A DNA stretch of 64,000 bases, from assembly GCF_002994045.1 (NCBI RefSeq), contig NZ_MQUC01000003.1, positions 186,001 to 250,000 of the forward strand, read 5' to 3'. The translations under genes were made by a program, and so were the position numbers. A model generated the notes under the pieces. It searched no databases. It was not told where the DNA came from and worked only from the letters and a program-made list of their open reading frames with translations. Source of the DNA: Nonlabens agnitus (GTDB lineage Bacteria > Bacteroidota > Bacteroidia > Flavobacteriales > Flavobacteriaceae). Positions 48,456 through 57,867 of this stretch are shown here, in pieces; position 1 is the first letter of the stretch, and every line of letters starts with the position of its first letter.

Positions 48456-49403
48456 ATGAATTATTTGAAAAAAATAGGTTGTATAGCCTTCATTGCAGCA
48501 ATATTGATTTCTTGTGGTAGCGACGATGATGATGTGACCATCGAAATTAGAGATCCACAAGAGGTATATGAAGAAGACCTTGCGGAAATCACTACATTTT
48601 TACAAACTCACTTTTACAATCAGGATGAGTTTGAGAACACTCCAGATGGCGAGGACTTTCAAATTGTCTTTGATACCATAGCTGGTGATAATTCAGATCG
48701 CATTCCTTTGTCCGAGCAGGTCACTTCAAGAACTTTACGTCGTGACGATATTGATTATCAGGTCTTTGTTTTGAATGTGAGACAAGGCTCTGGCGATAGA
48801 CAACCTACATTTGCAGATAGTACATTGGTGACTTATACAGGTTCTCTGTTAAATGGCTCTGTATTTGACACTAGTGTAAATCCTGTCTGGTTGGATTTAC
48901 CTGGATCTAGTACCACGTTTGGGGTCGTGGACGGATTTGCGGCTGGCATAGAAGGTTTTAATGATGCGACCACCACCATTGCAAATCCTGATGGTACCGT
49001 TAGTTTTAGAAATGGCGGTATTGGTGCCATGTTCATTCCTTCAGGATTGGGTTACTTTAGTTCTAGTCCAGTTGGGATACCACCTTATTCACCGTTGATT
49101 TTTACCTTCCAATTGCGCCGGGTAAAATTCACTGACCACGACGGCGATGGAATTCTTTCTATTTACGAAGACCTCAATGGAGACAAAGATTTAAGATCTG
49201 CTGGATTCTTGGATAATACAGATAGAGACTTTAATCAAAATCGTTTGCCTTTATACAATTATATAGATAGAGACGATGATGGAGATGGTATCTTAACCAA
49301 AGATGAAAATCCTGACCCTAATGGCGACGGTAATCCTAATGACGCATTAGATACGGATGGTGACGGGATTCCTGATTACTTAGATAATAGGACAGAGGTC
49401 TAA
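48456..49403 (+). CDS. FKBP-type peptidyl-prolyl isomerase lipoprotein with acidic repeat tail
   Basis: A 315-residue lipoprotein (lipobox LISCG). An acidic linker (DDDD) follows. The centre is an FKBP-like domain (DSTLVTYTGSLLNGSVFDTS, IPSGLGYFSSS, PLIFTFQL). The tail has repeated calcium-binding-like DxDGDGI units (DHDGDGILSIYED, DRDDDGDGILTKDE, DTDGDGIPDYLD), as in thrombospondin-3/EF-hand-like repeats of secreted Bacteroidota proteins. A surface or periplasmic folding role with Ca2+-stabilised tail is inferred. ATG 48456 gives a clean lipoprotein signal. Confidence 0.88.
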   Translation: MNYLKKIGCIAFIAAILISCGSDDDDVTIEIRDPQEVYEEDLAEITTFLQTHFYNQDEFENTPDGEDFQIVFDTIAGDNSDRIPLSEQVTSRTLRRDDIDYQVFVLNVRQGSGDRQPTFADSTLVTYTGSLLNGSVFDTSVNPVWLDLPGSSTTFGVVDGFAAGIEGFNDATTTIANPDGTVSFRNGGIGAMFIPSGLGYFSSSPVGIPPYSPLIFTFQLRRVKFTDHDGDGILSIYEDLNGDKDLRSAGFLDNTDRDFNQNRLPLYNYIDRDDDGDGILTKDENPDPNGDGNPNDALDTDGDGIPDYLDNRTEV

Positions 49404-49421
49404 TAATTATAACTCATAATC

Positions 49422-49458
49422 AAAAAAGCCCTGACAGTATATCTGTCAGGGCTTTTTT
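49422..49458. terminator. Rho-independent terminator between convergent genes
   Basis: AAAAAAGCCCTGACAG–tatat–CTGTCAGGGCTTTTTT; useful on both strands. Confidence 0.93.
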
Positions 49459-49504
49459 ATTGAAATAAGTGGTGAGTCCGCTATGCAGAAAGTCAACTTT
49501 ATAC

Positions 49505-50461
49505 TTACTTCTTGCGCTTGATAACAGCCATAGCTTTAGCAGCAATATTCTCTGCATTCAAGCCATATTTTTCAAGCAATTGGTCAGGCGTGCCGCTCTC
49601 ACCAAAAGTGTCTTGAGTAGCTACAAATTCTTGAGGTGTCGGCAAGTGCTGCGCAAGTGTTCTGGCTACGCTCTCGCCTAAACCGCCCATGTAATTATGC
49701 TCCTCTGCAGTGACGATACATCCTGTTTTCTTAACTGAATTGATAATAGCTTCTTCATCCAATGGTTTGATCGTGTGAATATTGATAACATCTGCACTAA
49801 TCCCTTTTTCATGAAGTTCCTTGGCAGCTTCCAGTGCTTCCCAAACTAAGTGTCCAGTAGCAACAATAGTAACATCGGTACCTTCTTGAAGGTGAACTGC
49901 TTTCCCAATGTGGAATTCACCATCTTCTGGCGTGAAGTTAGCCACTTTAGGGCGACCGAATCTTAAATAAACCGGTCCATGATGATCTGCAATCGCAAGA
50001 GTTGCAGCTTTGGTTTGATTGTAATCACAGGTATTGATCACCGTCATTCCAGGCAACATTTTCATCAAGCCTATATCTTCTAGAATTTGGTGCGTAGCGC
50101 CATCTTCACCTAACGTTAAACCAGAGTGAGAAGCACAGATTTTGACATTCTTGTCAGAGTAGGCCACACTTTGTCTTATCTGGTCATAGACACGACCGGT
50201 GGAGAAATTGGCAAAAGTTCCCGTAAACGGAATTTTACCGCCTATGGTCATACCAGCGGCAATCCCTATCATATTCGCTTCTGCAATTCCAACCTGAAAA
50301 AATCGGTCTGGATGAGCATCTGCAAAGGCGTTCATTTTAAGTGATCCGGTCAAGTCGGCACAAAGGGCAACGACATTTTCGTTCGATTTTCCCAGTTCTG
50401 CCAGACCGGCGCCAAAACCACTTCTCGTATCCTTACTTCCTGTATTTGTATATGTCTTCAT
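49505..50461 (-). CDS. Transketolase, C-terminal (pyrimidine-binding) subunit
   Basis: A 318-residue protein matching the second half of transketolase. RSGFGAGLAELGKSN, CADLTGSLKMNAFADAHPDRFFQVGIAEANMIGIAAGM and ASHSGLTLGEDGATHQ are the pyrimidine-domain marks, followed by the C-terminal domain (VVATGHLVWEALEAA). With the N-terminal half encoded just upstream it makes one functional enzyme of the pentose phosphate pathway. Split transketolases of this kind are common in Bacteroidota. Confidence 0.93.
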   Translation of the reverse strand: MKTYTNTGSKDTRSGFGAGLAELGKSNENVVALCADLTGSLKMNAFADAHPDRFFQVGIAEANMIGIAAGMTIGGKIPFTGTFANFSTGRVYDQIRQSVAYSDKNVKICASHSGLTLGEDGATHQILEDIGLMKMLPGMTVINTCDYNQTKAATLAIADHHGPVYLRFGRPKVANFTPEDGEFHIGKAVHLQEGTDVTIVATGHLVWEALEAAKELHEKGISADVINIHTIKPLDEEAIINSVKKTGCIVTAEEHNYMGGLGESVARTLAQHLPTPQEFVATQDTFGESGTPDQLLEKYGLNAENIAAKAMAVIKRKK

Positions 50462-50494
50462 AATTTCTTGCGCCGCGCGCTAGATTTTTTGTGA

Positions 50495-51340
50495 TTAGTA
50501 GTCGCCCAGTGTTTCAGGGTTCTGGCTCAGCGCATCGGCGAGTTGTTCGTCGTTGGGAGCGATACCATGCCACTCATGGGATCCCATCATAAAGTCTACG
50601 CCATGACCCATAACGGTATGGAGTAGGATGCATACGGGTTTACGCTTTCGCGAAAGCGAGATAGCTTCCTTGATTCCTGCAATAACAGCCTCAAGGTCGT
50701 TACCTTTAGAAACGGTGACAACTTCCCAGCCGAAGGCCTCAAACTTCATGCGTAGATCTCCTAGAGCCAATACACTGTCGGTACTACCGTCAATTTGCTG
50801 TCCATTGACATCAATGGTAGCAACGAGATTGTCCACATGATTTGCACTAGCATACATAATGGCTTCCCAGTTTTGACCTTCCTGTAATTCACCATCACCG
50901 TGAAGGGTAAAAACGGTTTTGTCATCACCATTGAGTTTTTTGGAGTGTGCAGCGCCTATTCCTACACTCATTCCTTGACCTAGCGAACCGCTTGCGATTC
51001 TAACGCCTGGAAGGCCTTCATGGGTCGTTGGGTGACCCTGTAAACGGGAATCCAACTTGCGGAAGGTGCTTAACTCCTCTTTAGGGAAATAGCCCGCATG
51101 GGCTAAAACACTATAGAACACGGGCGAGATGTGACCATTGGATAAGAAGAAAAGATCCTCGTTCTTACCGTCCATCTGGAAGGATGGATCATGATCCATG
51201 ATCTCATTGTAAAGTGCCACGATAAACTCCGTGCAACCTAGTGATCCACCTGGATGTCCACTATTTACCGCGTGGACTTGACGAACGATGTCGCGACGTA
51301 CCTGCGATACTAAATCTTTTAAGTGCTGTATATCAGCCAT
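50495..51340 (-). CDS. Transketolase, N-terminal (TPP-binding) subunit
   Basis: A 281-residue protein with the thiamine-diphosphate motif HGDGELQEGQNWEAIMYA and HPGGSLGCTEFIVALY near the start. It pairs with the downstream subunit. ATG 51340 (MADIQHLKDL) is preferred to one eight codons upstream. A palindrome copy encodes SLSRKRK in the stretch before VCILLHTVMGHGVDFM, a region that is variable among transketolases. Confidence 0.93.
   Translation of the reverse strand: MADIQHLKDLVSQVRRDIVRQVHAVNSGHPGGSLGCTEFIVALYNEIMDHDPSFQMDGKNEDLFFLSNGHISPVFYSVLAHAGYFPKEELSTFRKLDSRLQGHPTTHEGLPGVRIASGSLGQGMSVGIGAAHSKKLNGDDKTVFTLHGDGELQEGQNWEAIMYASANHVDNLVATIDVNGQQIDGSTDSVLALGDLRMKFEAFGWEVVTVSKGNDLEAVIAGIKEAISLSRKRKPVCILLHTVMGHGVDFMMGSHEWHGIAPNDEQLADALSQNPETLGDY
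50643..50658. repeat. Palindrome copy 14 (inside transketolase subunit)
   Basis: 16-base core, read on the minus strand as L-S-R-K-R. Confidence 0.92.
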
Positions 51341-51446
51341 TTTTTGAAAATTTGAGTATTCCACAAAGGTAGGACGTTCCTATTGCAAAGGCTTTTACCA
51401 TGAATTTGATTTATTAACGATTTGAATGCTTTTGTGAACAACTTTG

Positions 51447-51542
51447 TGAACTTGAACTTGAACTTGAACCTGAACTCGAACTCGAACCTGAAACTGAACT
51501 TGAACTTGAACTTGAACCTGAGACTGAACTTGAACTTGAGAC
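51447..51542. repeat. Hexanucleotide tandem repeat (TGAACT)
   Basis: Sixteen consecutive six-base units, mostly TGAACT with TGAACC, CGAACT, CGAACC, TGAAAC and TGAGAC variants, in the 371-base gap between the transketolase and tgt genes. Read on the minus strand it gives a Ser-rich run, but no credible gene. Confidence 0.93.
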
Positions 51543-51614
51543 TAAGTTAAAACGGACATTCATCTTTTTTAATAAAAACTTTTGGAACTGAAACAATGGA
51601 TCGCTAGTCTTAAT

Positions 51615-51663
51615 ACTAACTACTAACTACTAACTACTAACTATTAGCTACCACCTACTAATT
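51615..51663. repeat. Heptanucleotide tandem repeat (ACTAACT)
   Basis: Four perfect ACTAACT units followed by three degenerate ones (ATTAGCT, ACCACCT, ACTAATT), 72 bases after the hexanucleotide array. Confidence 0.9.
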
Positions 51664-51697
51664 CCTAAATACCACTACACACTTCAAGCTAGAAACT

Positions 51698-51705
51698 TAT
51701 CTTTG
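51698..51705 (+). promoter_or_regulatory. Probable -7 element of tgt
   Basis: TATCTTTG matches TAnnTTTG and lies six bases before the ATG, so the transcript would have almost no leader. No good -33 TTTG is visible. Confidence 0.35.
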
Positions 51706-51711
51706 TGCCGC

Positions 51712-52848
51712 ATGAAAATGAAATTTGACTTACTACAAACTGATGCAAACAGCCAGGCTAGAGCAGGTGTGGTGCATACAGATCACGGTGCGATAGAGAC
51801 ACCTATATTTATGCCTGTAGGTACAGTTGGTACCGTAAAAGGCGTACATCAAAGGGAATTGAAGGAAGAAGTGAATCCAGATATTATTCTGGCTAACACC
51901 TATCACCTCTATTTAAGACCAGGAACTGAGGTTCTTGAAAAAGCTGGTGGACTGCACCAGTTCATGAATTGGGATCGTCCTATCTTGACTGATTCTGGAG
52001 GATACCAGGTTTATTCCTTGAGTGCCAATAGAAAAATCAAGGAAGAAGGTGTGAAATTCAAATCCCACATTGATGGTTCCTATCACACTTTTACTCCAGA
52101 GCGTGCCATGGATATTCAGCGCTCCATAGGTGCAGACATTATCATGGCTTTTGACGAGTGTACTCCTTATCCATGCGAGTTCAATTATGCACGTCGCAGT
52201 ATGCACATGACGCATCGATGGTTGAAAAGGTGTATTGAGCATTTCAATAACACACCAGATAAATATGGGTTTACCCAGACATTGTTTCCCATCATTCAAG
52301 GAAGTACTTACCCAGAATTAAGACAGCAAAGCGCCGAGTTTGTAGCCAATTGTGATATGGATGCCAATGCCATAGGTGGATTGTCCGTTGGTGAACCAGC
52401 AGAGGAAATGTATGCCATGACTGATGTAGTCACCGCTATACTTCCTAAGGACAAACCGCGTTATCTTATGGGTGTAGGAACACCCATCAACCTACTCGAG
52501 AATGTCGCCCTTGGAATCGATATGTTTGATTGTGTGATGCCTACCAGAAATGGTAGAAACGGCATGATTTTTACAGCTAATGGAAGCATCAATATCAAGA
52601 ACAAAAAATGGGAAATGGATTTCAGTCCATTGGATGATGGCGCTTACGCTTGGGTGGATACAGAATACTCCAAAGCTTATGTTAGACATCTATTTACCGT
52701 AAATGAAATGTTAGGTAGGCAAATATGTACGATTCATAACCTGGCTTTCTATTTGTGGTTGATGCGTGAGGCTCGCAAACATATACTTGCGGGAGATTTT
52801 AGAGCCTGGAAAGATCAAATGGTAAAACAAATGGATAATAGACTGTAG
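51712..52848 (+). CDS. tgt: tRNA-guanine transglycosylase (queuosine)
   Basis: A 378-residue enzyme that swaps guanine 34 of certain tRNAs for preQ1. Visible are the catalytic DSGGYQV, ADIIMAFDECTPYP, GGLSVGE, and the second catalytic Asp in GIDMFDCVMPTRNGR. The usual zinc site residues appear as CTIHNL with nearby His/Cys. ATG 51712 follows a plausible -7 element. The next gene starts within its stop codon. Confidence 0.95.
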   Translation: MKMKFDLLQTDANSQARAGVVHTDHGAIETPIFMPVGTVGTVKGVHQRELKEEVNPDIILANTYHLYLRPGTEVLEKAGGLHQFMNWDRPILTDSGGYQVYSLSANRKIKEEGVKFKSHIDGSYHTFTPERAMDIQRSIGADIIMAFDECTPYPCEFNYARRSMHMTHRWLKRCIEHFNNTPDKYGFTQTLFPIIQGSTYPELRQQSAEFVANCDMDANAIGGLSVGEPAEEMYAMTDVVTAILPKDKPRYLMGVGTPINLLENVALGIDMFDCVMPTRNGRNGMIFTANGSINIKNKKWEMDFSPLDDGAYAWVDTEYSKAYVRHLFTVNEMLGRQICTIHNLAFYLWLMREARKHILAGDFRAWKDQMVKQMDNRL

Positions 52849-53918
52849 TGTTTAGCATACTGGATAGATACATATTAAAAAGATATCTAGGGAGTTTCTT
52901 CCTGTTGTTATTGCTATTCCTGCCTATCATGGTAACAGTCCATGTCGCCGAAAAAATTGGAAAGATTATTTCTAATGAAGTTCCTTTTCTTGAGGTGATT
53001 CTATATCTGGGAGATTTCACCATGTATTTTACGAATTTCCTGTTTCCCATTTTCCTATTTATATCCACTATGTTTTTTACCTCAAAGTTGGCTAACAATA
53101 CAGAGGTTATAGCATTTTTGAGTTCTGGTGTTTCCTTCAATAGGTTTTTACGTCCATATATTATAGGAGCTACCTTGATCTGCGGTTTGGCGCTATTACT
53201 CAGCGCTATTTTTGTGCCTCAGGCAGCCTCAGGATTTAATGAATTCCAACAACAATATTTTAGAAAAGGTGATGCCTCAGAAACGACAAATGTTTTTAGA
53301 CAAATCAACGATAATGATTTTGTTTATGTGAGCAATTATCAGCCTTCACGCCAGACAGGTTTTGACTTTACGCTGGAACATTTTGAGGATGATGAACTCA
53401 AATACAAAATCTACGCAAACAGGATCGCATTTCAGGACAGTGTCTATGTGTTGAGCCAGTATAAAAAGAGGATTATCCTTGAAGATCGCGAGATCATCCA
53501 TGAGAAAAATCGATTGGATACCATCTTTGATTTTGATATTGACGAGCTCACTCCAACTAAGTTTATCGCAGAAACCAAATCCTACACAGATCTCAATGAA
53601 TTTATCGCTCTTGAAGAAAAACGCGGTAATGCCAATATGAACATTTATTATGTCGAGAAATACAAGCGTATCTCCATACCAGTAAGTGCCTTTATTTTTA
53701 CAATTATAGCCGTAGCCGTATCATCTGTGAAAAAACGTGGTGGTATGGGAACCAATCTTGCGATAGGTATCGTGATTGCCATGGTATACATGTTTCTAGA
53801 TAAGGTTTTTGGGACCATTGCGGAAAAGAGCACCTTCAATCCATGGATTGCCGTATGGACGCCGAATATATTTTTTGCTATCGTAGCATTATTCCTATTG
53901 AGAAATGCGAGACGATAA
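52848..53918 (+). CDS. lptG: LptF/LptG-family lipopolysaccharide export permease
   Basis: A 356-residue inner-membrane protein with start GTG overlapping the tgt stop by one base. LDRYILKRYLGSFFLLLLLFLPIM opens the first helix, as in YjgP/YjgQ proteins. There are two helix groups (three before residue 120 and three after 270) around a periplasmic beta-jellyroll. It would work with LptB and a partner to lift LPS to the outer membrane. Whether LptF or LptG is not decided; Bacteroidota often carry both. Confidence 0.85.
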   Translation: MFSILDRYILKRYLGSFFLLLLLFLPIMVTVHVAEKIGKIISNEVPFLEVILYLGDFTMYFTNFLFPIFLFISTMFFTSKLANNTEVIAFLSSGVSFNRFLRPYIIGATLICGLALLLSAIFVPQAASGFNEFQQQYFRKGDASETTNVFRQINDNDFVYVSNYQPSRQTGFDFTLEHFEDDELKYKIYANRIAFQDSVYVLSQYKKRIILEDREIIHEKNRLDTIFDFDIDELTPTKFIAETKSYTDLNEFIALEEKRGNANMNIYYVEKYKRISIPVSAFIFTIIAVAVSSVKKRGGMGTNLAIGIVIAMVYMFLDKVFGTIAEKSTFNPWIAVWTPNIFFAIVALFLLRNARR

Positions 53919-54831
53919 ATTACTTAATTACCTACATCTTCATTTCATAGTTTTCATTTGGGGATTCACGGCCGTTCTAGGAGCGCTCATTTCTATTGAA
54001 AGTATCCCGTTGGTATGGTGGCGCATGTTGCTGGCGGTCATTTTGATTTTTATCTACATGAAAATCATGCGCATACCGTTACAGTTCAAAGGTGTCAACG
54101 CTTTACCGCGCAAACGCATTCTGGGTTTTGTAGGCGCAGGAATTGTCATTGCGCTGCATTGGGTGACCTTTTTTGGAGCTATCAAGGAAAGCAATGTAAG
54201 TGTCACGCTGGCCATGTTAAGTACAGGAGCCTTTTTTACTGCTATACTGGAACCTTTGTTCACCTCAAAAAAGTTCGTAGGGTATGAAGTCATCTTTGGT
54301 GTGATTATTATCGCGGCGCTCTATTACATTTTTAAAGTAGAAACCCAGTATGTCACTGGGATGATATTGGGACTGATAAGCGCGGTATTGAGTGCCACTT
54401 TTTCCATCATCAATGTAAAATGGGCCAAAGAGCATCCGCCATCATTGATCAGTATTTATGAATTGGCCAGCGGTGTTGGATTCATAAGTTTTTACTTTCT
54501 TGTTTTTCCATCAGACTTTGTAGGGCCATTGGTTTTGACAAGTTATGACTGGTTGTGGATAGGCATATTAGCTAGTTTCTGTACGGCGTACGCATTTATA
54601 GCCAGCGTTAAGGTCATGAAGTTTTTGAGTGCTTATACCGTCATGCTCACCATCAACCTAGAACCTGTGTATGGAATTTTTCTTGCCTTTCTCATTCTAG
54701 GCGATGCAGAGCAAATGACGCCAGAGTTCTACGCGGGCGCTGGTGTAATTCTGGCAGTAATCCTAACGAATGGCATCCTAAAAAATCGACGTAACCGCCG
54801 CAAAAAGAAAGAATTGAAGATTCACGCTTGA
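53905..54831 (+). CDS. EamA/DMT-family transporter
   Basis: A 308-residue protein with ten hydrophobic segments in two EamA halves (LHFIVFIWGFTAVLGALI in the first, LISIYELASGVGFISFYFLVF in the second). The C-terminus is a basic tail (KNRRNRRKKKELK). Substrate of drug/metabolite transporters cannot be told from sequence. It overlaps the lptG-like gene by 14 bases, so tgt, lptG and this gene form an operon. Confidence 0.88.
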   Translation: MRDDKLLNYLHLHFIVFIWGFTAVLGALISIESIPLVWWRMLLAVILIFIYMKIMRIPLQFKGVNALPRKRILGFVGAGIVIALHWVTFFGAIKESNVSVTLAMLSTGAFFTAILEPLFTSKKFVGYEVIFGVIIIAALYYIFKVETQYVTGMILGLISAVLSATFSIINVKWAKEHPPSLISIYELASGVGFISFYFLVFPSDFVGPLVLTSYDWLWIGILASFCTAYAFIASVKVMKFLSAYTVMLTINLEPVYGIFLAFLILGDAEQMTPEFYAGAGVILAVILTNGILKNRRNRRKKKELKIHA

Positions 54832-54857
54832 GGGTTGTGAAAATGTTTGAAAGTGAA

Positions 54858-54877
54858 TTCGCTTTCGCGAAAGCGAA
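54858..54877. repeat. Palindrome copy 15 (intergenic, full 20-mer)
   Basis: Perfect 20-mer 26 bases after the EamA stop. Confidence 0.95.
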
Positions 54878-54970
54878 CCATCCACTAACTTTAATATAAA
54901 TTGAACAAGCGGTGTTACCTAACACTGTCTTGATTTCCTATATTTGTCTCCCCAACTGGAATACCCAACT

Positions 54971-55924
54971 ATGGAATATCTAGAATTTGAAATGCCTATC
55001 AAAGAGCTGGAAGAGCAATACCAGCAAACCCTTGCGATAGGATCAGAAAACGATGTTGATGTCACTAAGACAATCAAACAACTCGAGAAGAAACTTAAAG
55101 CTACACGTAAAGAGATTTACAGCAACTTAACGCCGTGGCAACGTGTGCAAATGTCCCGTCATCCAGACCGTCCTTACACACTGGATTACATCAAGAGCAT
55201 TTGTGGTGATACCTGGCTGGAACTGCACGGTGACCGCAATGTAAAGGATGATAAAGCCATGATAGGTGGACTGGGCAAAATAGGTGATCAGACTTATATG
55301 TTCATCGGGCAGCAAAAGGGATTCAATACAAAAACACGTCAATACCGCAACTTTGGGATGTCAAATCCAGAAGGTTATCGCAAGGCGTTACGATTGATGA
55401 AAAGTGCCGAGAAATTTGGCATTCCCGTAGTGACATTGATCGACACTCCAGGAGCATTTCCAGGTCTGGAAGCTGAAGAACGTGGTCAAGGAGAAGCCAT
55501 TGCTAGAAACATCCTTGAAATGACGCGCTTGAAAGTGCCTATCATCGTAATGATCATAGGAGAAGGAGCTAGTGGTGGAGCCTTAGGAATAGGAGTAGGT
55601 GACCGTGTGGTTATGTTGGAAAACACTTGGTACAGCGTTATCTCTCCAGAATCTTGTAGTTCCATCTTATGGAGAAGTTGGGAATACAAAGAGCAAGCTG
55701 CCGAGGCTCTCAAGCTTACCGGTAAAGACATGAAAAAGCTTAAACTGGTAGATGAAATTCTTGAAGAACCAGAAGGCGGCGCCCACAAAAACAGAGAAGA
55801 AATTTTTGTGTCCGTGGCAAAATGTATCGATAGCTATTATCAGGAATTAAAGGATCTTTCTCCTAAAGAATTAGTGAAACAACGCATGGATAAATATGCC
55901 AATATGGGCGTATTTAAAGGATAA
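54971..55924 (+). CDS. accA: Acetyl-CoA carboxylase carboxyltransferase subunit alpha
   Basis: A 317-residue enzyme subunit of fatty acid synthesis. [16 protein letters not shown] is the usual AccA opening. The crotonase-like core has [25 protein letters not shown] and [22 protein letters not shown] 54971 is chosen over an upstream TTG. A TATATTTG (-7 like) lies at 54939-54946. A terminator follows the gene. Confidence 0.96.
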   Translation: MEYLEFEMPIKELEEQYQQTLAIGSENDVDVTKTIKQLEKKLKATRKEIYSNLTPWQRVQMSRHPDRPYTLDYIKSICGDTWLELHGDRNVKDDKAMIGGLGKIGDQTYMFIGQQKGFNTKTRQYRNFGMSNPEGYRKALRLMKSAEKFGIPVVTLIDTPGAFPGLEAEERGQGEAIARNILEMTRLKVPIIVMIIGEGASGGALGIGVGDRVVMLENTWYSVISPESCSSILWRSWEYKEQAAEALKLTGKDMKKLKLVDEILEEPEGGAHKNREEIFVSVAKCIDSYYQELKDLSPKELVKQRMDKYANMGVFKG

Positions 55925-55947
55925 ATAATTTCTCAAATTGTAAAATT

Positions 55948-55975
55948 AAAAAACCAGCCTCAGGGCTGGTTTTTT
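55948..55975 (+). terminator. Rho-independent terminator after accA
   Basis: AAAAAACCAGCC–tcag–GGCTGGTTTTTT, 24 bases after the stop. The rest of the 257-base gap before dnaB holds no gene; TATTTTTG at 56169-56176 may be a -7 box. Confidence 0.92.
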
Positions 55976-56181
55976 GTTTTTAAATGGAATTTCAATAGTT
56001 ATAAAATCACGGTAAGACTCTTGTGTAATTTTCTTACAGTCTCAAGGCTTGATGATTAGCCTACGTGCTAAAATTATTTGTCCTTATCAACAGGTTATAA
56101 ACTAGTTTTTCATTAAAAATGTTAACCAACTGAAGACAAGGAAATCTTAAAAATCGTTGGCTTTCCTCTATTTTTGATCCT

Positions 56182-57726
56182 ATGGAAAAAGTACAGGAAA
56201 GAGTATCGATCGTGACGGGAAACAGTCCCGTGATATCGTTAGAGAAAGGAAAAATACCACCGCAAGCTATTGATCTTGAGAAGGTTGTGTTAGGTGCGTT
56301 AATGATTGATGGTAAAGGTGTTGATGAGGTAATCGATCTACTAACTCCAGATGCTTTCTACCATAAAGCGCACCAATCCATATTTGACGCCATTGATAAA
56401 TTGTTCAAAAGCGGTAGTCCAGTAGATTTATTAACCGTTAGCGCCCAACTGCGTCGAGATGAGAAGTTGGAGTCTGTAGGTGGTGACCATTATCTGGTTC
56501 AATTATCTCAATTGGTGAGTTCTACGGCACACATAGAGTTCCACGCGAGGATCATATTGCAAAAATTCATCCAGCGCAGTTTGATTAAGATTTCTACAGA
56601 AATCATCAATGATTCCTATGAAGAATCCACTGATGTTTTTGACCTATTAGATAAAGCAGAATCCAAACTGTATGAAGTCGCGCAAGGAAACATACGCAAG
56701 AGTACAGAAACAGCGATGGATCTGGTACGTCAGGCAAAACAGCGTATAGAAGAAATTGCCAAACGTGATGGACTAAGTGGTGTACCTACTGGCTTTAATG
56801 ATTTGGATAAATTGACCAGTGGCTGGCAGCCCAGTGACCTTGTCATTATCGCGGCACGTCCTGGTATGGGAAAAACGGCTTTTACCTTGTCCATGGCACG
56901 TAACATTGCAGTAGGTAGCAACATCCCAGTAGCGTTCTTCTCTCTTGAGATGAGTAGCGTCCAGTTGATCACTCGTTTGATATCTTCAGAAACAGGTCTG
57001 TCCTCAGAAAAATTACGTACCGGTAACCTTGAGCCCCATGAATGGGAACAACTCAATGTAAAAGTGAAGGATCTGGAACAGGCACCTATATTTATTGATG
57101 ACACGCCATCACTTTCCATATTTGACCTGCGTGCTAAATGTAGACGTCTCGCTTCACAGCATGGTATCAAACTCATTATGGTCGATTACCTGCAGTTAAT
57201 GACTGCACAGACAAATGCAAAAGGTGGTAATCGTGAGCAGGAAATATCAACGATTTCCCGTAACCTTAAGGCACTTGCCAAAGAACTTGAGGTACCCGTC
57301 ATTGCACTATCCCAATTATCACGTGCGGTAGAGACACGTGGCGGTAGCAAGCGACCGTTACTTTCTGACCTGCGTGAATCTGGAGCGATCGAGCAGGATG
57401 CAGATATCGTTTCCTTTATCTACAGACCAGAATATTATGGTCTGGAAGAATGGGACGATGACGACCAGACACCATGTAAAAACCAGGCAGAATTCATAGT
57501 GGCAAAACACCGTAATGGTGCGACAGACTCTATCAGGCTCAAGTTCTTGGGTCAATTTGGTAAGTTTGATAACCTTGAAGAGCAATGGGCGATCCCACAA
57601 GAGTTTGGTAGCAAAATGAATCAGGCAAATGATGATACTTTTAGGCCAGATACGCCTAACTTTCCTTCGCCTGGTGATGCCTTTGGTGGTCCACAAAGTG
57701 ACGACGACGACGGCCTGGCGTTCTAG
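56182..57726 (+). CDS. dnaB: Replicative DNA helicase
   Basis: A 514-residue protein with the DnaB N-terminal domain (PPQAIDLEKVVLGALMIDGK) and RecA-like C-domain. Walker A is ARPGMGKTAF, Walker B region is LIMVDYLQLM, and SQLSRAVETRGG plus LRESGAIEQDAD are further DnaB marks. No intein interrupts it. The acidic C-terminus (SDDDDGLAF) is short. It unwinds DNA at the replication fork as a hexamer. Confidence 0.96.
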   Translation: MEKVQERVSIVTGNSPVISLEKGKIPPQAIDLEKVVLGALMIDGKGVDEVIDLLTPDAFYHKAHQSIFDAIDKLFKSGSPVDLLTVSAQLRRDEKLESVGGDHYLVQLSQLVSSTAHIEFHARIILQKFIQRSLIKISTEIINDSYEESTDVFDLLDKAESKLYEVAQGNIRKSTETAMDLVRQAKQRIEEIAKRDGLSGVPTGFNDLDKLTSGWQPSDLVIIAARPGMGKTAFTLSMARNIAVGSNIPVAFFSLEMSSVQLITRLISSETGLSSEKLRTGNLEPHEWEQLNVKVKDLEQAPIFIDDTPSLSIFDLRAKCRRLASQHGIKLIMVDYLQLMTAQTNAKGGNREQEISTISRNLKALAKELEVPVIALSQLSRAVETRGGSKRPLLSDLRESGAIEQDADIVSFIYRPEYYGLEEWDDDDQTPCKNQAEFIVAKHRNGATDSIRLKFLGQFGKFDNLEEQWAIPQEFGSKMNQANDDTFRPDTPNFPSPGDAFGGPQSDDDDGLAF

Positions 57727-57788
57727 AGAAAAGTCGGCAGGAAAATTGCACTTTAGCTTTTGATATGTACTTTGTGCTGGATATGGAA

Positions 57789-57808
57789 TTCGCTTTCGCG
57801 AAAGCGAA
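57789..57808. repeat. Palindrome copy 16 (intergenic, full 20-mer)
   Basis: Perfect 20-mer 62 bases after the dnaB stop. Confidence 0.95.
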
Positions 57809-57867
57809 CTCTTCTTCAACCTTAGTCTCTAACTAAATACATTTGTGGATCTTCAAAACAACTTGCA

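Noticed and set aside
51414..51596. Minus-strand frame giving a Ser-rich 60-residue protein
   Set aside because: It is a reading of the hexanucleotide tandem array; amino acid content follows the repeat unit and there is no support for a start or a domain.
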